From: Shewanella sairae | Lineage (GTDB): Bacteria; Pseudomonadota; Gammaproteobacteria; Enterobacterales; Shewanellaceae | Assembly: GCF_023283535.1 (NCBI RefSeq) | Contig: NZ_JAKILT010000052.1 | Coordinates: 1 to 41,618 of the forward strand | Length of the DNA stretch: 41,618 nt | Direction: 5' to 3' | Shown here: one piece after another, positions 1-8,446 of the stretch | Numbering within the stretch: position 1 is the stretch's first letter | How the letters are laid out: every line of letters starts with the position of its first letter | Position numbers and translations under genes: made by a program | Notes under the pieces: generated by a model | Database searches by the model: none | What the model saw: only the letters and a program-made list of their open reading frames with translations | What the model was told of the DNA's origin: nothing

Positions 1-90
1 TAGTTATAATGGCGGCTTGACCCCAAATGAATCTGAACGAAGATTTTGGAATACGTACAAGTCCGTGTCCAGTTTTACTTGACCACTACA
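1..90 (+). mobile_element. Right end of an IS3-family insertion sequence
   Basis: The reading frame from base 2 to the TGA at 80-82 encodes a 26-residue tail containing NGGLTPNESE and ending in YKSVSSFT. From memory this is the C-terminus of IS3-family OrfB transposases (DDE integrase fold). The stop lies inside what looks like the terminal inverted repeat: read on the minus strand from 90, it begins TGTAGTGGTCAAGTAAAA and runs to about 65. The rest of the element is outside the window, so the left inverted repeat and target duplication cannot be checked. It ends about 70 bases before the regulator at 161 and may have replaced part of that gene's original upstream region. Confidence 0.7.
2..82 (+). 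CDS. IS3-family transposase OrfB, C-terminal fragment (cut by window edge)
   Basis: Only the last 26 codons are inside the window, in the second frame, ending at TGA 80-82. The residues RRFWNTYKS and the preceding NGGLTPNESE match the region after the catalytic glutamate in IS3-family OrfB proteins. The frame is open to the window edge. Whether the whole element is intact cannot be seen. Confidence 0.65.
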   Translation, partial: SYNGGLTPNESERRFWNTYKSVSSFT

Positions 91-129
91 AACAGGGGCA
101 CAGAAACATAAAAGATAATGAACTACCAT

Positions 130-143
130 CACGAAACTTCGTG
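130..143. promoter_or_regulatory. Small palindrome upstream of the sigma-54 activator
   Basis: CACGAA-AC-TTCGTG is a perfect 6-bp inverted repeat with a 2-bp centre, 17 bases before the ATG at 161. It could be an operator or an mRNA hairpin near the ribosome site. No factor can be named. Confidence 0.3.
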
Positions 144-160
144 GTTAACTCGAGATTTGA

Positions 161-1687
161 ATGAAAGAGCAATTTTATTATCAAGCAACTCACTGCTTAT
201 GCAGTAGCTTGTCACTCGAGGTGGCACTGCAAAGTTACTACGACTTTGTTAAGCAACACTTGCCGATAGATGGCATTTTTTTGAATATTTATCGTCCAGA
301 GCATGGCGATATTCAATTTTTATCCCATGTGAATGAACATCAAGCAGTTGCGCTGGACAAACAAGTGAAGATCTCTGATGAAATGGAAACCGGCCTAAAA
401 CAAAATGACCGGCCTATCATTCGCATTATTAATGATATTCAGCTTGATAAAGTGACCAGCTTTGTGGCACCACAGGTGATCCCTGAAATTGCCTCTGTCA
501 TATTACTGCGCATGGTCAGTGATAATACTCACCTCGGGGTGGTCGGGTTCTATTCTAAAAAGCCCGGGCAATTTAAACCTCTGCATGCGGATCTGATTGA
601 GCCTCATAAAGATACGTTTTCATTAATTACCGCTTTTAACTTACGTGGTCGAAATTTACTGAGAGCAAACCAAGCGTTAAGCCTAGAAAACGATAATTTG
701 AAGCGCGGTATTTTTGCCCCAGATGGTGTGGTGGGAGCTGACGGCGGTTTAAAAAAAGTCATGGTACAAGTGGATGCTATTGCGGCACTAAATACCAGTG
801 TATTGATGCAAGGCGAAACCGGTTGCGGTAAAGAGGTTATCGCTAACGCGATTCATGCCAAGTCTAATCGTGCGGGTAAACCCTTTATTAAGGTCAATTG
901 CGGCGCGATCCCTGATACGTTAATTGATTCTGAACTGTTTGGATATGAAAAGGGCGCCTTTACTGGGGCTGAAACCCGTAAGGCGGGTTACTTTGAGCAA
1001 GCTAATGGCGGTACGATTTTCTTAGATGAGATTGGCGAACTACCATTATCGGCGCAAGTGCGTTTATTACGAGTGCTGCAAAACAGCTCTATCACTCGGG
1101 TTGGCGGTTATGAGAGTGTTGATTTAGATATCCGAGTGATTGCAGCAACTCATAGAAACCTGCAGGCCATGGTGCATGACAAAACCTTTCGAGAGGATTT
1201 ATGGTATCGCTTAGCGGTTTTTCCTATTGATATTCCTTCACTACGTCAGCGCCGCAGTGATATTCCTTTGCTAGTGCAACACTTTATTGAAATGTTAGCG
1301 GCCAAATTTAATTTGGATAAGTTACCTAGAGTGATGCCTGAGCAGCTAAGCATTTTAAATAATTACGCTTGGCCGGGTAATGTGCGAGAACTGATTAATG
1401 TGCTTGAGCGGGCGATAATTCAAAATCCAATGGGCCCATTGAGTTTTGATTTGTTGACGGCGGTCGTTAAAGAAGAAGTAGCAACTCCAAATGGGCAAAC
1501 GATTATTGTCGACCCTAGTCATGCTAGCGATAAGCTGGTACCACTCGATATTATGATCAGTAAATACATCAACCATGCCATGCGCATAACCGGTGGTAAG
1601 CTCTATGGCCCTGGTGGGGCGGCGGAGTTGCTTGATGTTAACCCGAATACATTAAAAAGTAAGATGAAAAAGCTGGGTTTGTGTTAG
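161..1687 (+). CDS. Sigma-54-dependent activator with GAF, AAA+ and Fis-type HTH domains
   Basis: A 508-residue enhancer-binding protein that would activate RNA polymerase with sigma-54 by hydrolysing ATP. Residues 1-165 resemble a GAF-type sensory domain. The AAA+ domain has Walker A GETGCGKE (218-225), the sigma-54 contact loop GAFTGA (265-270), Walker B IFLDEI (about 286-291) and the arginine-finger motif FREDLWYRL. The C-terminus carries a Fis-type helix-turn-helix around GPGGAAELLDVNPNTLK, the form seen in FhlA/HyfR-type regulators. There is no receiver domain, so it probably senses a small molecule or redox signal directly. It stands alone between an IS end and a convergent porin, so its target is not evident. 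The ATG at 161 has only a weak GAG upstream. Confidence 0.9.
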   Translation: MKEQFYYQATHCLCSSLSLEVALQSYYDFVKQHLPIDGIFLNIYRPEHGDIQFLSHVNEHQAVALDKQVKISDEMETGLKQNDRPIIRIINDIQLDKVTSFVAPQVIPEIASVILLRMVSDNTHLGVVGFYSKKPGQFKPLHADLIEPHKDTFSLITAFNLRGRNLLRANQALSLENDNLKRGIFAPDGVVGADGGLKKVMVQVDAIAALNTSVLMQGETGCGKEVIANAIHAKSNRAGKPFIKVNCGAIPDTLIDSELFGYEKGAFTGAETRKAGYFEQANGGTIFLDEIGELPLSAQVRLLRVLQNSSITRVGGYESVDLDIRVIAATHRNLQAMVHDKTFREDLWYRLAVFPIDIPSLRQRRSDIPLLVQHFIEMLAAKFNLDKLPRVMPEQLSILNNYAWPGNVRELINVLERAIIQNPMGPLSFDLLTAVVKEEVATPNGQTIIVDPSHASDKLVPLDIMISKYINHAMRITGGKLYGPGGAAELLDVNPNTLKSKMKKLGLC

Positions 1688-1720
1688 TTGCTGCTGTATT
1701 TGATCTATTGATAGTCTAAT

Positions 1721-1750
1721 AAAAAAACACTTCCTAGGAAGTGTTTTTTT
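1721..1750. terminator. Bidirectional terminator after the sigma-54 activator
   Basis: A perfect 30-base palindrome: A7, CACTTCC-TAGGAAGTG, T7. It gives a hairpin with a T run on both strands. It lies 33 bases after the stop at 1687 and can serve both the activator and, from the other strand, transcription leaving the porin gene. Confidence 0.85.
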
Positions 1751-1828
1751 ATTGCAGGGAGCTTATGTTACAGGGGCATTGAGAATGATGAGAACTCAAT
1801 AGTTTTGGGAACATGAGCTTGATTAAGT

Positions 1829-1870
1829 TGACTCAAACGCGCAGTAAAGGGGGAAAGCGCGTTTGAGTCA
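1829..1870. repeat. 14-bp inverted repeat downstream of the porin gene
   Basis: TGACTCAAACGCGC (1829-1842) pairs perfectly with 1857-1870 around a 14-base loop. It starts ten bases past the porin stop on the minus strand. No T run follows on that strand, so it may stabilise the mRNA 3' end rather than terminate; the palindrome at 1721 supplies the terminator. Confidence 0.6.
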
Positions 1871-1879
1871 TTGCGCTAA

Positions 1880-3037
1880 TTAGAAGAAGTAACGAATACC
1901 AACAGAGTAGCTGTTGTCTTGTAGGTTTTCGTAGATCTTATCGTCCATGTCGCTAAAGTCGAATTTCGCTTCAGCAAACATAATGGTGTCGTTACTGTAA
2001 CGGTAGTGAAGACCTGCTACCGCAAATTGACGTGTCCAATCACCTTTGATTTCAGTTGATGCATCTGTGTCTAAGTCTTGGTAAGACAACAAGAAGCTAG
2101 GCACAAAACCGTTTTCATATTGGTAAGCAATCATAAATTCACCGCCGGTTGAGTCATATAGCTCACCACCAACTAGCTCGTTCTGCTTACTTTTATGAGC
2201 GTTAAAACCAACATAGAAACCGTCTGCATCGCGGTTAGGCGCATATTGATAGAATGAACCGTACTGAGCACCAATACCGATGATTTCGTTAGTATCATCA
2301 ACACGATTACCAGCTAACTCACCTTTAAAGTCACCACGGTTAATGGCGGCCAAGATCTTGAATTTGTCGCTGAAATGATAAGCAACGTTAGCGCCATAAC
2401 TGGTATCAAAATCAACGTGTGAACCATCGTTAATTGGCTTGCCGTCTTTGTCATACAGTGCCACATCACCATTTTGTTTAGCTGCGTATTGCAGTGCAAA
2501 GCTTAAGTTGCCAAATGAGTTGCGGTAGATAAAGGCTGAATCCGCACGACCTGCGCCTGTCAGGCCGCCATCACCAAAGGTATAGGTACCAACAGAGTAA
2601 CCCGTGTAAACGTTGAGTACGTCGGTAGTGTAGGCCACATCATAATAGACGCCCCACTGTTTACCGAACGTTAAGCTACCCCATTTGTCGTTAGATAGAC
2701 CGACATAACCTAGACGGTTAAACAGGAAATCTGAGCTTTTTTCTGCGCCTAATTGACCGCCAGTGTAATTTAACGAATCATCGCTGGTCACCATATTGAT
2801 GCCCCACTCAGTGTGAGCAAAGCTGCGCCAGCCATTTTTTTCTTGGCGGTCAAAGCGGAAACCTACACGAGAGAAGTTATCAACAACTGCGGTGTCGTGA
2901 GTGTCATTGATGGCTGCAAAACCTAACCAGCCCATCATTTTGATGCTGTTAGTTTGGTCATTGTAAATTTCAACCGCTTGGGCTGAACCTGCCATGAGTA
3001 TGGATGGAATTAGCAATGCTAACAGTTTCTTATTCAT
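1880..3037 (-). CDS. Outer-membrane general porin (OmpC/OmpF-like)
   Basis: A 385-residue trimeric-porin-type protein. The first 21 residues (MNKKLLALLIPSILMAGSAQA) form a signal peptide with an AxA site before VEIYNDQ. The mature part has alternating aromatic and polar residues typical of 16-stranded porins, phrases such as RVGFRFDR, GRADSAFIYRNSFG and SFALQYAAK, and ends in YSVGIRYFF with the C-terminal phenylalanine recognised by the BAM machinery. It should sit in the outer membrane as a diffusion channel for small solutes. It is a single gene; three ACGATATTT copies lie 140-190 bases upstream. Substrate preference cannot be told from sequence. Confidence 0.93.
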   Translation of the reverse strand: MNKKLLALLIPSILMAGSAQAVEIYNDQTNSIKMMGWLGFAAINDTHDTAVVDNFSRVGFRFDRQEKNGWRSFAHTEWGINMVTSDDSLNYTGGQLGAEKSSDFLFNRLGYVGLSNDKWGSLTFGKQWGVYYDVAYTTDVLNVYTGYSVGTYTFGDGGLTGAGRADSAFIYRNSFGNLSFALQYAAKQNGDVALYDKDGKPINDGSHVDFDTSYGANVAYHFSDKFKILAAINRGDFKGELAGNRVDDTNEIIGIGAQYGSFYQYAPNRDADGFYVGFNAHKSKQNELVGGELYDSTGGEFMIAYQYENGFVPSFLLSYQDLDTDASTEIKGDWTRQFAVAGLHYRYSNDTIMFAEAKFDFSDMDDKIYENLQDNSYSVGIRYFF

Positions 3038-3262
3038 ATCATTTTCCCTATTTTTTATTTAACTAAAGCAAATTAGTTTTGAATTTCTTATTTATGGGGA
3101 GATAGAGCAGCTAGCATGCCAAGGCGTCAAATAGAGGGATTAACCGGAATAAGTTGGAGCAAGATCGACCAACCACGAAATATCGTTAAAGCAGACCTTT
3201 AAATATCGTGTTGAAAGTGAAATATCGTTGTTAATGCTTGGTTGTGGTTAAGAGAGTTTTGG
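3038..3262. other. Porin upstream region
   Basis: No coding sequence is evident. On the minus strand this is the promoter region of the porin gene. Its only clear structure is the triple repeat annotated at 3178-3228. No confident -35/-10 pair was picked out. Confidence 0.5.
3178..3228 (-). promoter_or_regulatory. Three tandem ACGATATTT sites upstream of the porin
   Basis: AAATATCGT on the plus strand (ACGATATTT toward the porin) occurs at 3178-3186, 3201-3209 and 3220-3228, spaced 23 and 19 bases, about two helical turns. Direct repeats of this length and phasing upstream of a porin suggest sites for an OmpR-like or other dimeric activator. The factor is inferred, not shown. Confidence 0.45.
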
Positions 3263-3286
3263 GTTGTTTTTTATAAGGTGCTTATT

Positions 3287-3358
3287 GCGGACACTTATTG
3301 CTAAGCCGGACACTCTTTATTTAAAACGGACAGTTTTGAGTCCGCTTAGCGGACACTT
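3287..3358 (+). promoter_or_regulatory. Four phased CGGACA repeats, candidate enhancer for the export operon
   Basis: CGGACACTT-like elements start at 3288, 3307, 3327 and 3350 (CGGACACTT, CGGACACTC, CGGACAGTT, CGGACACTT), spaced 19, 20 and 23 bases. An inverted GAGTCCG lies at 3338-3344, and another copy sits at 3482 just before the operon's first gene. They lie 75-145 bases before a sigma-54-like element. The operon is followed by a sigma-54 response regulator, which is the natural candidate to bind them. Confidence 0.55.
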
Positions 3359-3430
3359 AAGGCGAGTTTACATCCTAATCGCTAATCTAAGTATTTGTTT
3401 GTTCTTGGTTAAAATGTCGATATCTACTTT

Positions 3431-3446
3431 TGGCATAGAGATTGTA
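3431..3446 (+). promoter_or_regulatory. Sigma-54-type promoter element (-24/-12)
   Basis: TGGCATAGAGATTGTA matches the consensus TGGCAC-N5-TTGCW with correct spacing and one weakness, T for C in the -12 GC. Transcription would start near 3458, about 45 bases before the ATG at 3503. Confidence 0.55.
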
Positions 3447-3502
3447 TTAATAGACCTATCGTAAGCGAGTAATGCTTAGAACGGACACTTTAGGGAAAGA
3501 AG

Positions 3503-4765
3503 ATGATTCAGGATACCAGCGGACAAGACACCATTAAGCAACAAAGTAAGGAGAGCAAGTTTAAGGGCCCAGCAATGCTTGGTATTGCAGCCTTGCTTGT
3601 TTCTGGTCTGGTTTGGTCGAGCATGGGGAGCGACTCAATCGCTACGTCTATCAAACGTTCTGAATTGCGATTTGCCACTTTAGAGCGCGGCACTTTAGTT
3701 CGCGATATTCCCACTACCGGCAAGATTGTTGCTGCCAATGCGCCAGTTTTATATAGCCCAGAGCAAGGCTCTGTCACGTTAATCGCTAAACCTGGCGACA
3801 CTGTACTGCAAGGTGATGTGGTTGCCAGTATTGAAAGTCACAAGCTCACTAACAGCCTTAAGCAACAACAAGCCTTACTTGAGGGAATGAAAAGCTCTTT
3901 AGAACGTGCTCGCTTAGAAGCGCGTCGCCAACAACTCAAAGCGCAGCAAACTCTTGATATGGCTAAAGTTGATTTAGAAGCGGCTGATCGTGAAAGCCGC
4001 CGCGGTGATCAACTGATTGAGTCAAAACTGATTAGTAAAATTGACTTTGAAAAGAGCAAAGATGATCTGCATAAAGCCAAGCTGTTATTCGCTCATGCTG
4101 GTCAAGAAGCGCAGTTGATGAAAGACACCTTAACCTTCGAGCTTAAAAACACGGCTTTGCAAGTCGACCGTCAGGCCTTAGTGGTTAAAGAGTTAGAGCG
4201 TCAAGTGGCAGCGCTGCATATCAAAGCCCCTGTTGGCGGCATTATCGGTAATTGGCTCACTGAGCAAAAGGCACGTATTGGTCAAAGCCAACCGATTCTA
4301 ACCGTTGTTGATTTAAGTGCGTTTGAAGCGGAGTTAGCCGTACCAGAATCTTACGCCGATGAGTTAGGCATAGGCATGGCTGTTGAGTTGAGTTTTGGCT
4401 CGATAACCGTAATGGGAGAGCTGTCTTCTATCTCACCTGAAGTACGCAATCGTGAAGTTACTGCAAGAGTCAGATTTGAGCAAAACGATACGCTACAGCT
4501 ACGCCAAAATCAGCGTTTGTCAGCAAGAGTATTACTCGAGCACCGCCCTAATGTACTGATGGTAAAACGCGGCGCGTTTGTCACCAGTGGCGGTGGTCAG
4601 CAAGTGTATGTGATGCACGATGATATTGCCGCGCAAACAGCTATTCAGTTAGGTGCTCGCAGCATGAGCCACATTGAAGTAATTCAAGGCGGACAGGTTG
4701 GTGATGTTTGGGTGACATCAAGCATCGAGCCTTTTAAGAAAGCCGAACAAGTATTAGTCCGCTAG
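3503..4765 (+). CDS. HlyD/MacA-like periplasmic adaptor of an ABC exporter
   Basis: A 420-residue membrane fusion protein. One N-terminal membrane segment (about residues 26-45) is followed by a lipoyl half-motif (GSVTLIAKPGDTVLQGDVVASIE), a long alpha-hairpin rich in Q, K, E and R (about 115-235), the second lipoyl half (ALHIKAPVGGIIGNWL) and beta-barrel domains (ELAVPESYADEL onward). It should link the inner-membrane permeases to an outer-membrane exit. AGGGAAAGAAG precedes the ATG at a usable distance. It is the first gene of the operon ending at 8407 and lies behind the sigma-54-type element. No outer-membrane channel gene is in the operon, so a TolC-like partner would be encoded elsewhere. 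Confidence 0.88.
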   Translation: MIQDTSGQDTIKQQSKESKFKGPAMLGIAALLVSGLVWSSMGSDSIATSIKRSELRFATLERGTLVRDIPTTGKIVAANAPVLYSPEQGSVTLIAKPGDTVLQGDVVASIESHKLTNSLKQQQALLEGMKSSLERARLEARRQQLKAQQTLDMAKVDLEAADRESRRGDQLIESKLISKIDFEKSKDDLHKAKLLFAHAGQEAQLMKDTLTFELKNTALQVDRQALVVKELERQVAALHIKAPVGGIIGNWLTEQKARIGQSQPILTVVDLSAFEAELAVPESYADELGIGMAVELSFGSITVMGELSSISPEVRNREVTARVRFEQNDTLQLRQNQRLSARVLLEHRPNVLMVKRGAFVTSGGGQQVYVMHDDIAAQTAIQLGARSMSHIEVIQGGQVGDVWVTSSIEPFKKAEQVLVR

Positions 4766-4784
4766 TCAGATAAGGGAGTAGACA

Positions 4785-5024
4785 ATGATTAACAACAGAC
4801 TTAACAAGCAACAAGTGATTACGGCAGCGATACTCATGCTGCTAGTGGCAGCGGTACAGGTTTCAACCGAAAGAGCGGGAGACTGGATGTTTATCGGTTT
4901 GAATTTGATTGAGATAGGCAGTGAAGCACCATTGAATTTAGGCAGAGTTTCAGAGGTGTCTTGCTTTGATGTTCAGCAATTAATTGTTAAGGCGATTGAG
5001 TGGCTGCTGGCAACGATAAACTAA
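4785..5024 (+). CDS. Small hypothetical protein within the export operon
   Basis: A 79-residue protein with a strong ribosome site (AAGGGAG, seven bases before ATG) only 19 bases after the adaptor gene. An N-terminal hydrophobic segment (about residues 13-26, AAILMLLVAAVQV) could be a membrane anchor or signal; the rest is mixed, with one cysteine (SCFD) and an amphipathic C-terminal helix. I do not recognise a family. Position and ribosome site support a real gene, perhaps an accessory of the transporter. Confidence 0.6.
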   Translation: MINNRLNKQQVITAAILMLLVAAVQVSTERAGDWMFIGLNLIEIGSEAPLNLGRVSEVSCFDVQQLIVKAIEWLLATIN

Positions 5025-5114
5025 GCAATATCATCAATGTTAATAGACATGTTTTAAGTAAAGATTAGCCATTTTATAACAGATTGGACTGACAGAATTA
5101 AGGGAATATCAACC

Positions 5115-5846
5115 ATGTTATCAATGAAGAATATCAGCAAAGTATTTAAAACCGATTTAGTAGAAACCCACGCATTACGGGACTTTAATCTAGAGGTAAA
5201 TGAAGGTGAGTTTGTTGCTGTTACAGGGCCATCTGGCTCAGGAAAGACGACCTTTTTGAATATAGCAGGTTTACTCGAAGGCTTTACCCACGGCGATTAT
5301 TTTCTTGATGGCGTTAACATTTCTAATTTGAGCGATAACAAAAGCGCCGTGATTCGAAATGAGAAAATTGGATTTATTTTTCAGGGCTTTAATCTTATCT
5401 CAGATCTTAACCTAGCTGAGAACGTTGAAGTACCACTGCGATATCGCGGCTTTAGTGCCAAAGAGCGAAAGGTACGCGTGGAGCGTGCTCTTGAGCAAGT
5501 TGGCTTAGCGGCGCGGATGAAGCATTTACCTACTCAATTGTCAGGTGGTCAACAGCAGCGAGTGGCAATAGCTAGAGCACTAGCTGGTGAGCCACGTTTC
5601 TTATTAGCCGATGAGCCAACCGGTAACCTAGACAGCCTAATGGCACGTCAGGTGATGGAACTACTAGAGGACATTAACAAGGCGGGCACGACGATAATCA
5701 TGGTCACCCACGATGCAGAGCTTGCTCGTCGAGCGCAGCGTAATATTCAGATTGTCGACGGCCAAGTATGTGACTTCACTATGTATCAATCGGGTCAGAC
5801 AGATAATAAGACTCAATCTATTGCCGATGCTGTGTCAGTGGCTTAA
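5115..5846 (+). CDS. ABC transporter ATP-binding protein, LolD/MacB type
   Basis: A 243-residue nucleotide-binding subunit. Walker A is GPSGSGKTT (about residues 38-46), the Q-loop is FIFQGFNLI, the signature LSGGQQQRVAIARAL, Walker B FLLADEPTGNLD and the H-loop IIMVTHD. The ADEPTGNLD form is typical of LolD/MacB/FtsE ATPases that drive mechanotransmission rather than classical import. An AAGGGA ribosome site precedes the ATG. Ninety bases separate it from the small protein gene. It would pair with the two FtsX-like permeases that follow, energising export through the HlyD-like adaptor. Confidence 0.93.
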   Translation: MLSMKNISKVFKTDLVETHALRDFNLEVNEGEFVAVTGPSGSGKTTFLNIAGLLEGFTHGDYFLDGVNISNLSDNKSAVIRNEKIGFIFQGFNLISDLNLAENVEVPLRYRGFSAKERKVRVERALEQVGLAARMKHLPTQLSGGQQQRVAIARALAGEPRFLLADEPTGNLDSLMARQVMELLEDINKAGTTIIMVTHDAELARRAQRNIQIVDGQVCDFTMYQSGQTDNKTQSIADAVSVA

Positions 5847-5867
5847 TGGTTTGCTAAGGAGAGCATA

Positions 5868-7169
5868 ATGTTTTTTTACTATTTAGATCTCGCTTGGCGC
5901 AGCATTAAAAAAACGCCGTTTTTATCGCTACTCATGGTGTTAGCTATTTCGATTGGTATAGGCATTACCATTACCACATTGAACGTTTATAAAATGGCGT
6001 CAATTAATCCTGCTGGTGAGCGTTCATCGCAGTTGTTTGCCGTGCAGTTGATGAGCCAAGATAATAATTTTTGGGAGACGATTAACGAGCAAATCACTTA
6101 TCAAGATGCTTATAACCTGAGTAAGAGTAAGGTGCCTGTCAGGCAAGCTGCGATGTTTAGAACCGGGCTTGCAGTGCAAACTGAAGATGTGAATGTTTCG
6201 CCTATTTTAGAGAGTGTAAGGGTGACCGAAGGCGACTTCTTTGCTTTGTTTGATGTGCCATTTGCCTACGGAGGTCGCTGGGACAAACTGGTGGATGAAG
6301 AGGGTGGCTACAAGGTGGTCATTAACGAGGAGTTGAACCAAGAGGTGTTTGGCGGTGGTGATAGTGTAGGTAAAACACTACTACTGAACCGTAAACCTTA
6401 TCAAGTGGTCGGCGTTATAGAGAAGTGGAACCCAAGCCCTAAATATTACGATGTTAATAATGGTGCCTTTAATGACTCAGCCCGTGTTTATGTGCCTTTC
6501 TCGCTCGCGCCAATTGAGGAGTATGAAAGCTGGGGCAATAACCAAAGCTGGCGTCATGAAGATATACGCACCTATCAAGACAGGCTTAACTCTGAGATGC
6601 ATTGGCTGCAATATTGGGTTGAGCTAGATACACCCGCTAAAAAACAAGAGTATCAACAATGGCTAGCAGCTTATGTTGAGCAACAAAAACTTATTGGTCG
6701 ATTCAAGCGCGCAGATGCTCATGGTGAGATAAGCGATGTTGCTCAGTGGCTGAATTTTAATAACGTGGTTCCAGAAGATAACAAGGTGTTGGTTGGCTTA
6801 AGTGTGTTGTTCTTGGTGGTTTGTCTAGTGAATATGCTGGGATTGTTACTCGCAAAATTTTTAAAGCGAGCGCCAGAGGTTGGGGTAAGGCGAGCGATTG
6901 GTGCCAGTCGACTGCAAATTTTCTCACAGCATATCGTTGAAGTGGGCTTAATCGGGTTTTGTGGCGGGGCACTTGGGCTACTTTGGGCGTGGGCTGCACT
7001 GTACTTCTTATCGTCTAAGTTTGAACTTGAAGCATCGCTTGCGCAACTTGACCAAAGCATGTGGGTTATCGCACCTGTGATTGCCGTTTCTGCAGCCATT
7101 ATTGCCGGTATTTATCCCGCTTGGCGCATCTGCAGTACTAACCCTAGTGTTTACCTCAAGAGCCAATAA
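5868..7169 (+). CDS. ABC transporter permease with MacB-like periplasmic core and FtsX domain (1)
   Basis: A 433-residue inner-membrane protein. The first membrane helix is at about residues 18-40 (FLSLLMVLAISIGIGITIT), followed by a large periplasmic domain (about 45-300) and three helices in the C-terminal FtsX-type module (about 309-330, 358-380, 402-420), including GVRRAIGASRLQIFSQHIVEVGLIG. AAGGAG lies eight bases before the ATG, 21 bases after the ATPase gene. With the next gene it probably forms a heterodimeric permease. Substrate unknown; antimicrobial peptides, lipids or peptides are typical for this class. Confidence 0.9.
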   Translation: MFFYYLDLAWRSIKKTPFLSLLMVLAISIGIGITITTLNVYKMASINPAGERSSQLFAVQLMSQDNNFWETINEQITYQDAYNLSKSKVPVRQAAMFRTGLAVQTEDVNVSPILESVRVTEGDFFALFDVPFAYGGRWDKLVDEEGGYKVVINEELNQEVFGGGDSVGKTLLLNRKPYQVVGVIEKWNPSPKYYDVNNGAFNDSARVYVPFSLAPIEEYESWGNNQSWRHEDIRTYQDRLNSEMHWLQYWVELDTPAKKQEYQQWLAAYVEQQKLIGRFKRADAHGEISDVAQWLNFNNVVPEDNKVLVGLSVLFLVVCLVNMLGLLLAKFLKRAPEVGVRRAIGASRLQIFSQHIVEVGLIGFCGGALGLLWAWAALYFLSSKFELEASLAQLDQSMWVIAPVIAVSAAIIAGIYPAWRICSTNPSVYLKSQ

Positions 7170-7195
7170 GGTACAGAGTGAGAAAGGAGCTTACT

Positions 7196-8407
7196 ATGTT
7201 GCAAATTAAACCTATTCTGAGCATGTTGACGCGCAGTAAAAGTGGACCATTACTGCTACTGGTGCAGATCATTCTGTCTGTTGCAATTGTTGCCAACGCG
7301 AGTTTTATCATTAAAGAGCGTGTAGGATTAATATCACGAGATTCGGGCATTGCTGAGTCTGAAGTTTTTGATTTAACAATTTATAACTTCGATGATGCCA
7401 TCGATCCGAATAAGCAGAACCTGATTGATGTAGAAATCATCCGTAACCTTGACGGGGTTAAGGCTGCCACATCGAGCAGCATGACGCCACTCAGTGGTGG
7501 TGGCTGGTCTTCTAACTTCACCTATGGCAGCAGTGAAGAGGATCGCAAGGAAGCCCCTAACGCCGCGCTTTATTATGGTGATGAACAGATGATCCCGACC
7601 TTAGGCGTGAAGCTGATTGAGGGACGAAATTTTCACCCTGACGAGGTGAGTAGCGGTGGCCCTGAGCTGGCAAGTTTGGCCATAGTGTCAGCAGACTTTG
7701 CTAAAGATACTTTTGCTGATGAGACTGCTGTAGGTCAGATAATGTATCGCGGTAATATTGGCGAGCAACCCATTAAAATTATTGGTGTGGTCGAGCGTTT
7801 GCAAAGCGCTTGGGTGAACAACTCAAACATCAATCGCAGTGTGATCCTCAATACCGAATTGGGCAGATCTTTTACCCGATATTTAGTGCGCGCCGATGAG
7901 TCTGCCATTGCAGATTTAAAAGAAGCGATTCCTGCTGCGCTGCATGAAGAGCACCCGAACCGTGTCGTTCGAGGCTTTACAACTATCAAAGAGCACCGCA
8001 ACAGCTCATATCGAGATCATGAGTTGATGGCAACTGTACTTTCAATGATGGTAGTGTTGCTGCTACTGATCACCTCGTTAGGCTTGGCAGGCATGGTGAT
8101 GTTTAATATCGAGCGCCGTACCAAGCAAATTGGTACTCGGCGCGCATTAGGGGCTAAAAAGCGCGATATTGTGAGTTTCTTTTTAGTTGAAAACTACCTG
8201 ATATGTTTAACCGGCGGGGGACTCGGCGCATTAATCGCCGTGCAGCTTGGTCAGCAATTAATGACGCTTTATAGCTTACCTAAACTAGAGCTTATTTATC
8301 CTATCGTCACTGTCGCAGGTTTGTTGGTTTTGACTACCATCGCGGTAATTTTACCCGCGCAAAAAGCGGCAAAAATCTCACCAGCAACAGCGACTCGCAG
8401 TGTATAG
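7196..8407 (+). CDS. ABC transporter permease with MacB-like periplasmic core and FtsX domain (2)
   Basis: I place the start at ATG 7196 rather than the in-frame GTG at 7178, because AAAGGAG (7184-7190) is correctly placed for the ATG, giving 403 residues (MLQIKPILSM). Domain order matches the upstream permease: one N-terminal helix, a periplasmic MacB-like core, then three C-terminal helices with the FtsX motif IGTRRALGAKKRDIVSFFLVE. Sequence identity with the first permease looks low, so this is an old duplication. It is the last gene of the export operon and is followed by a terminator hairpin. Confidence 0.9.
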   Translation: MLQIKPILSMLTRSKSGPLLLLVQIILSVAIVANASFIIKERVGLISRDSGIAESEVFDLTIYNFDDAIDPNKQNLIDVEIIRNLDGVKAATSSSMTPLSGGGWSSNFTYGSSEEDRKEAPNAALYYGDEQMIPTLGVKLIEGRNFHPDEVSSGGPELASLAIVSADFAKDTFADETAVGQIMYRGNIGEQPIKIIGVVERLQSAWVNNSNINRSVILNTELGRSFTRYLVRADESAIADLKEAIPAALHEEHPNRVVRGFTTIKEHRNSSYRDHELMATVLSMMVVLLLLITSLGLAGMVMFNIERRTKQIGTRRALGAKKRDIVSFFLVENYLICLTGGGLGALIAVQLGQQLMTLYSLPKLELIYPIVTVAGLLVLTTIAVILPAQKAAKISPATATRSV

Positions 8408-8446
8408 AATACTAAGTAAACGTACACTGAGTAGTTGTTAAATTCG

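Noticed and set aside
3264..3464. 66-codon open frame upstream of the export operon
   Set aside because: It overlaps the CGGACA repeats and the sigma-54-type element, has no ribosome site and shows no protein-like features.
7178..7195. GTG start for the second permease
   Set aside because: AAAGGAG at 7184-7190 lies inside that stretch and is spaced for the ATG at 7196.
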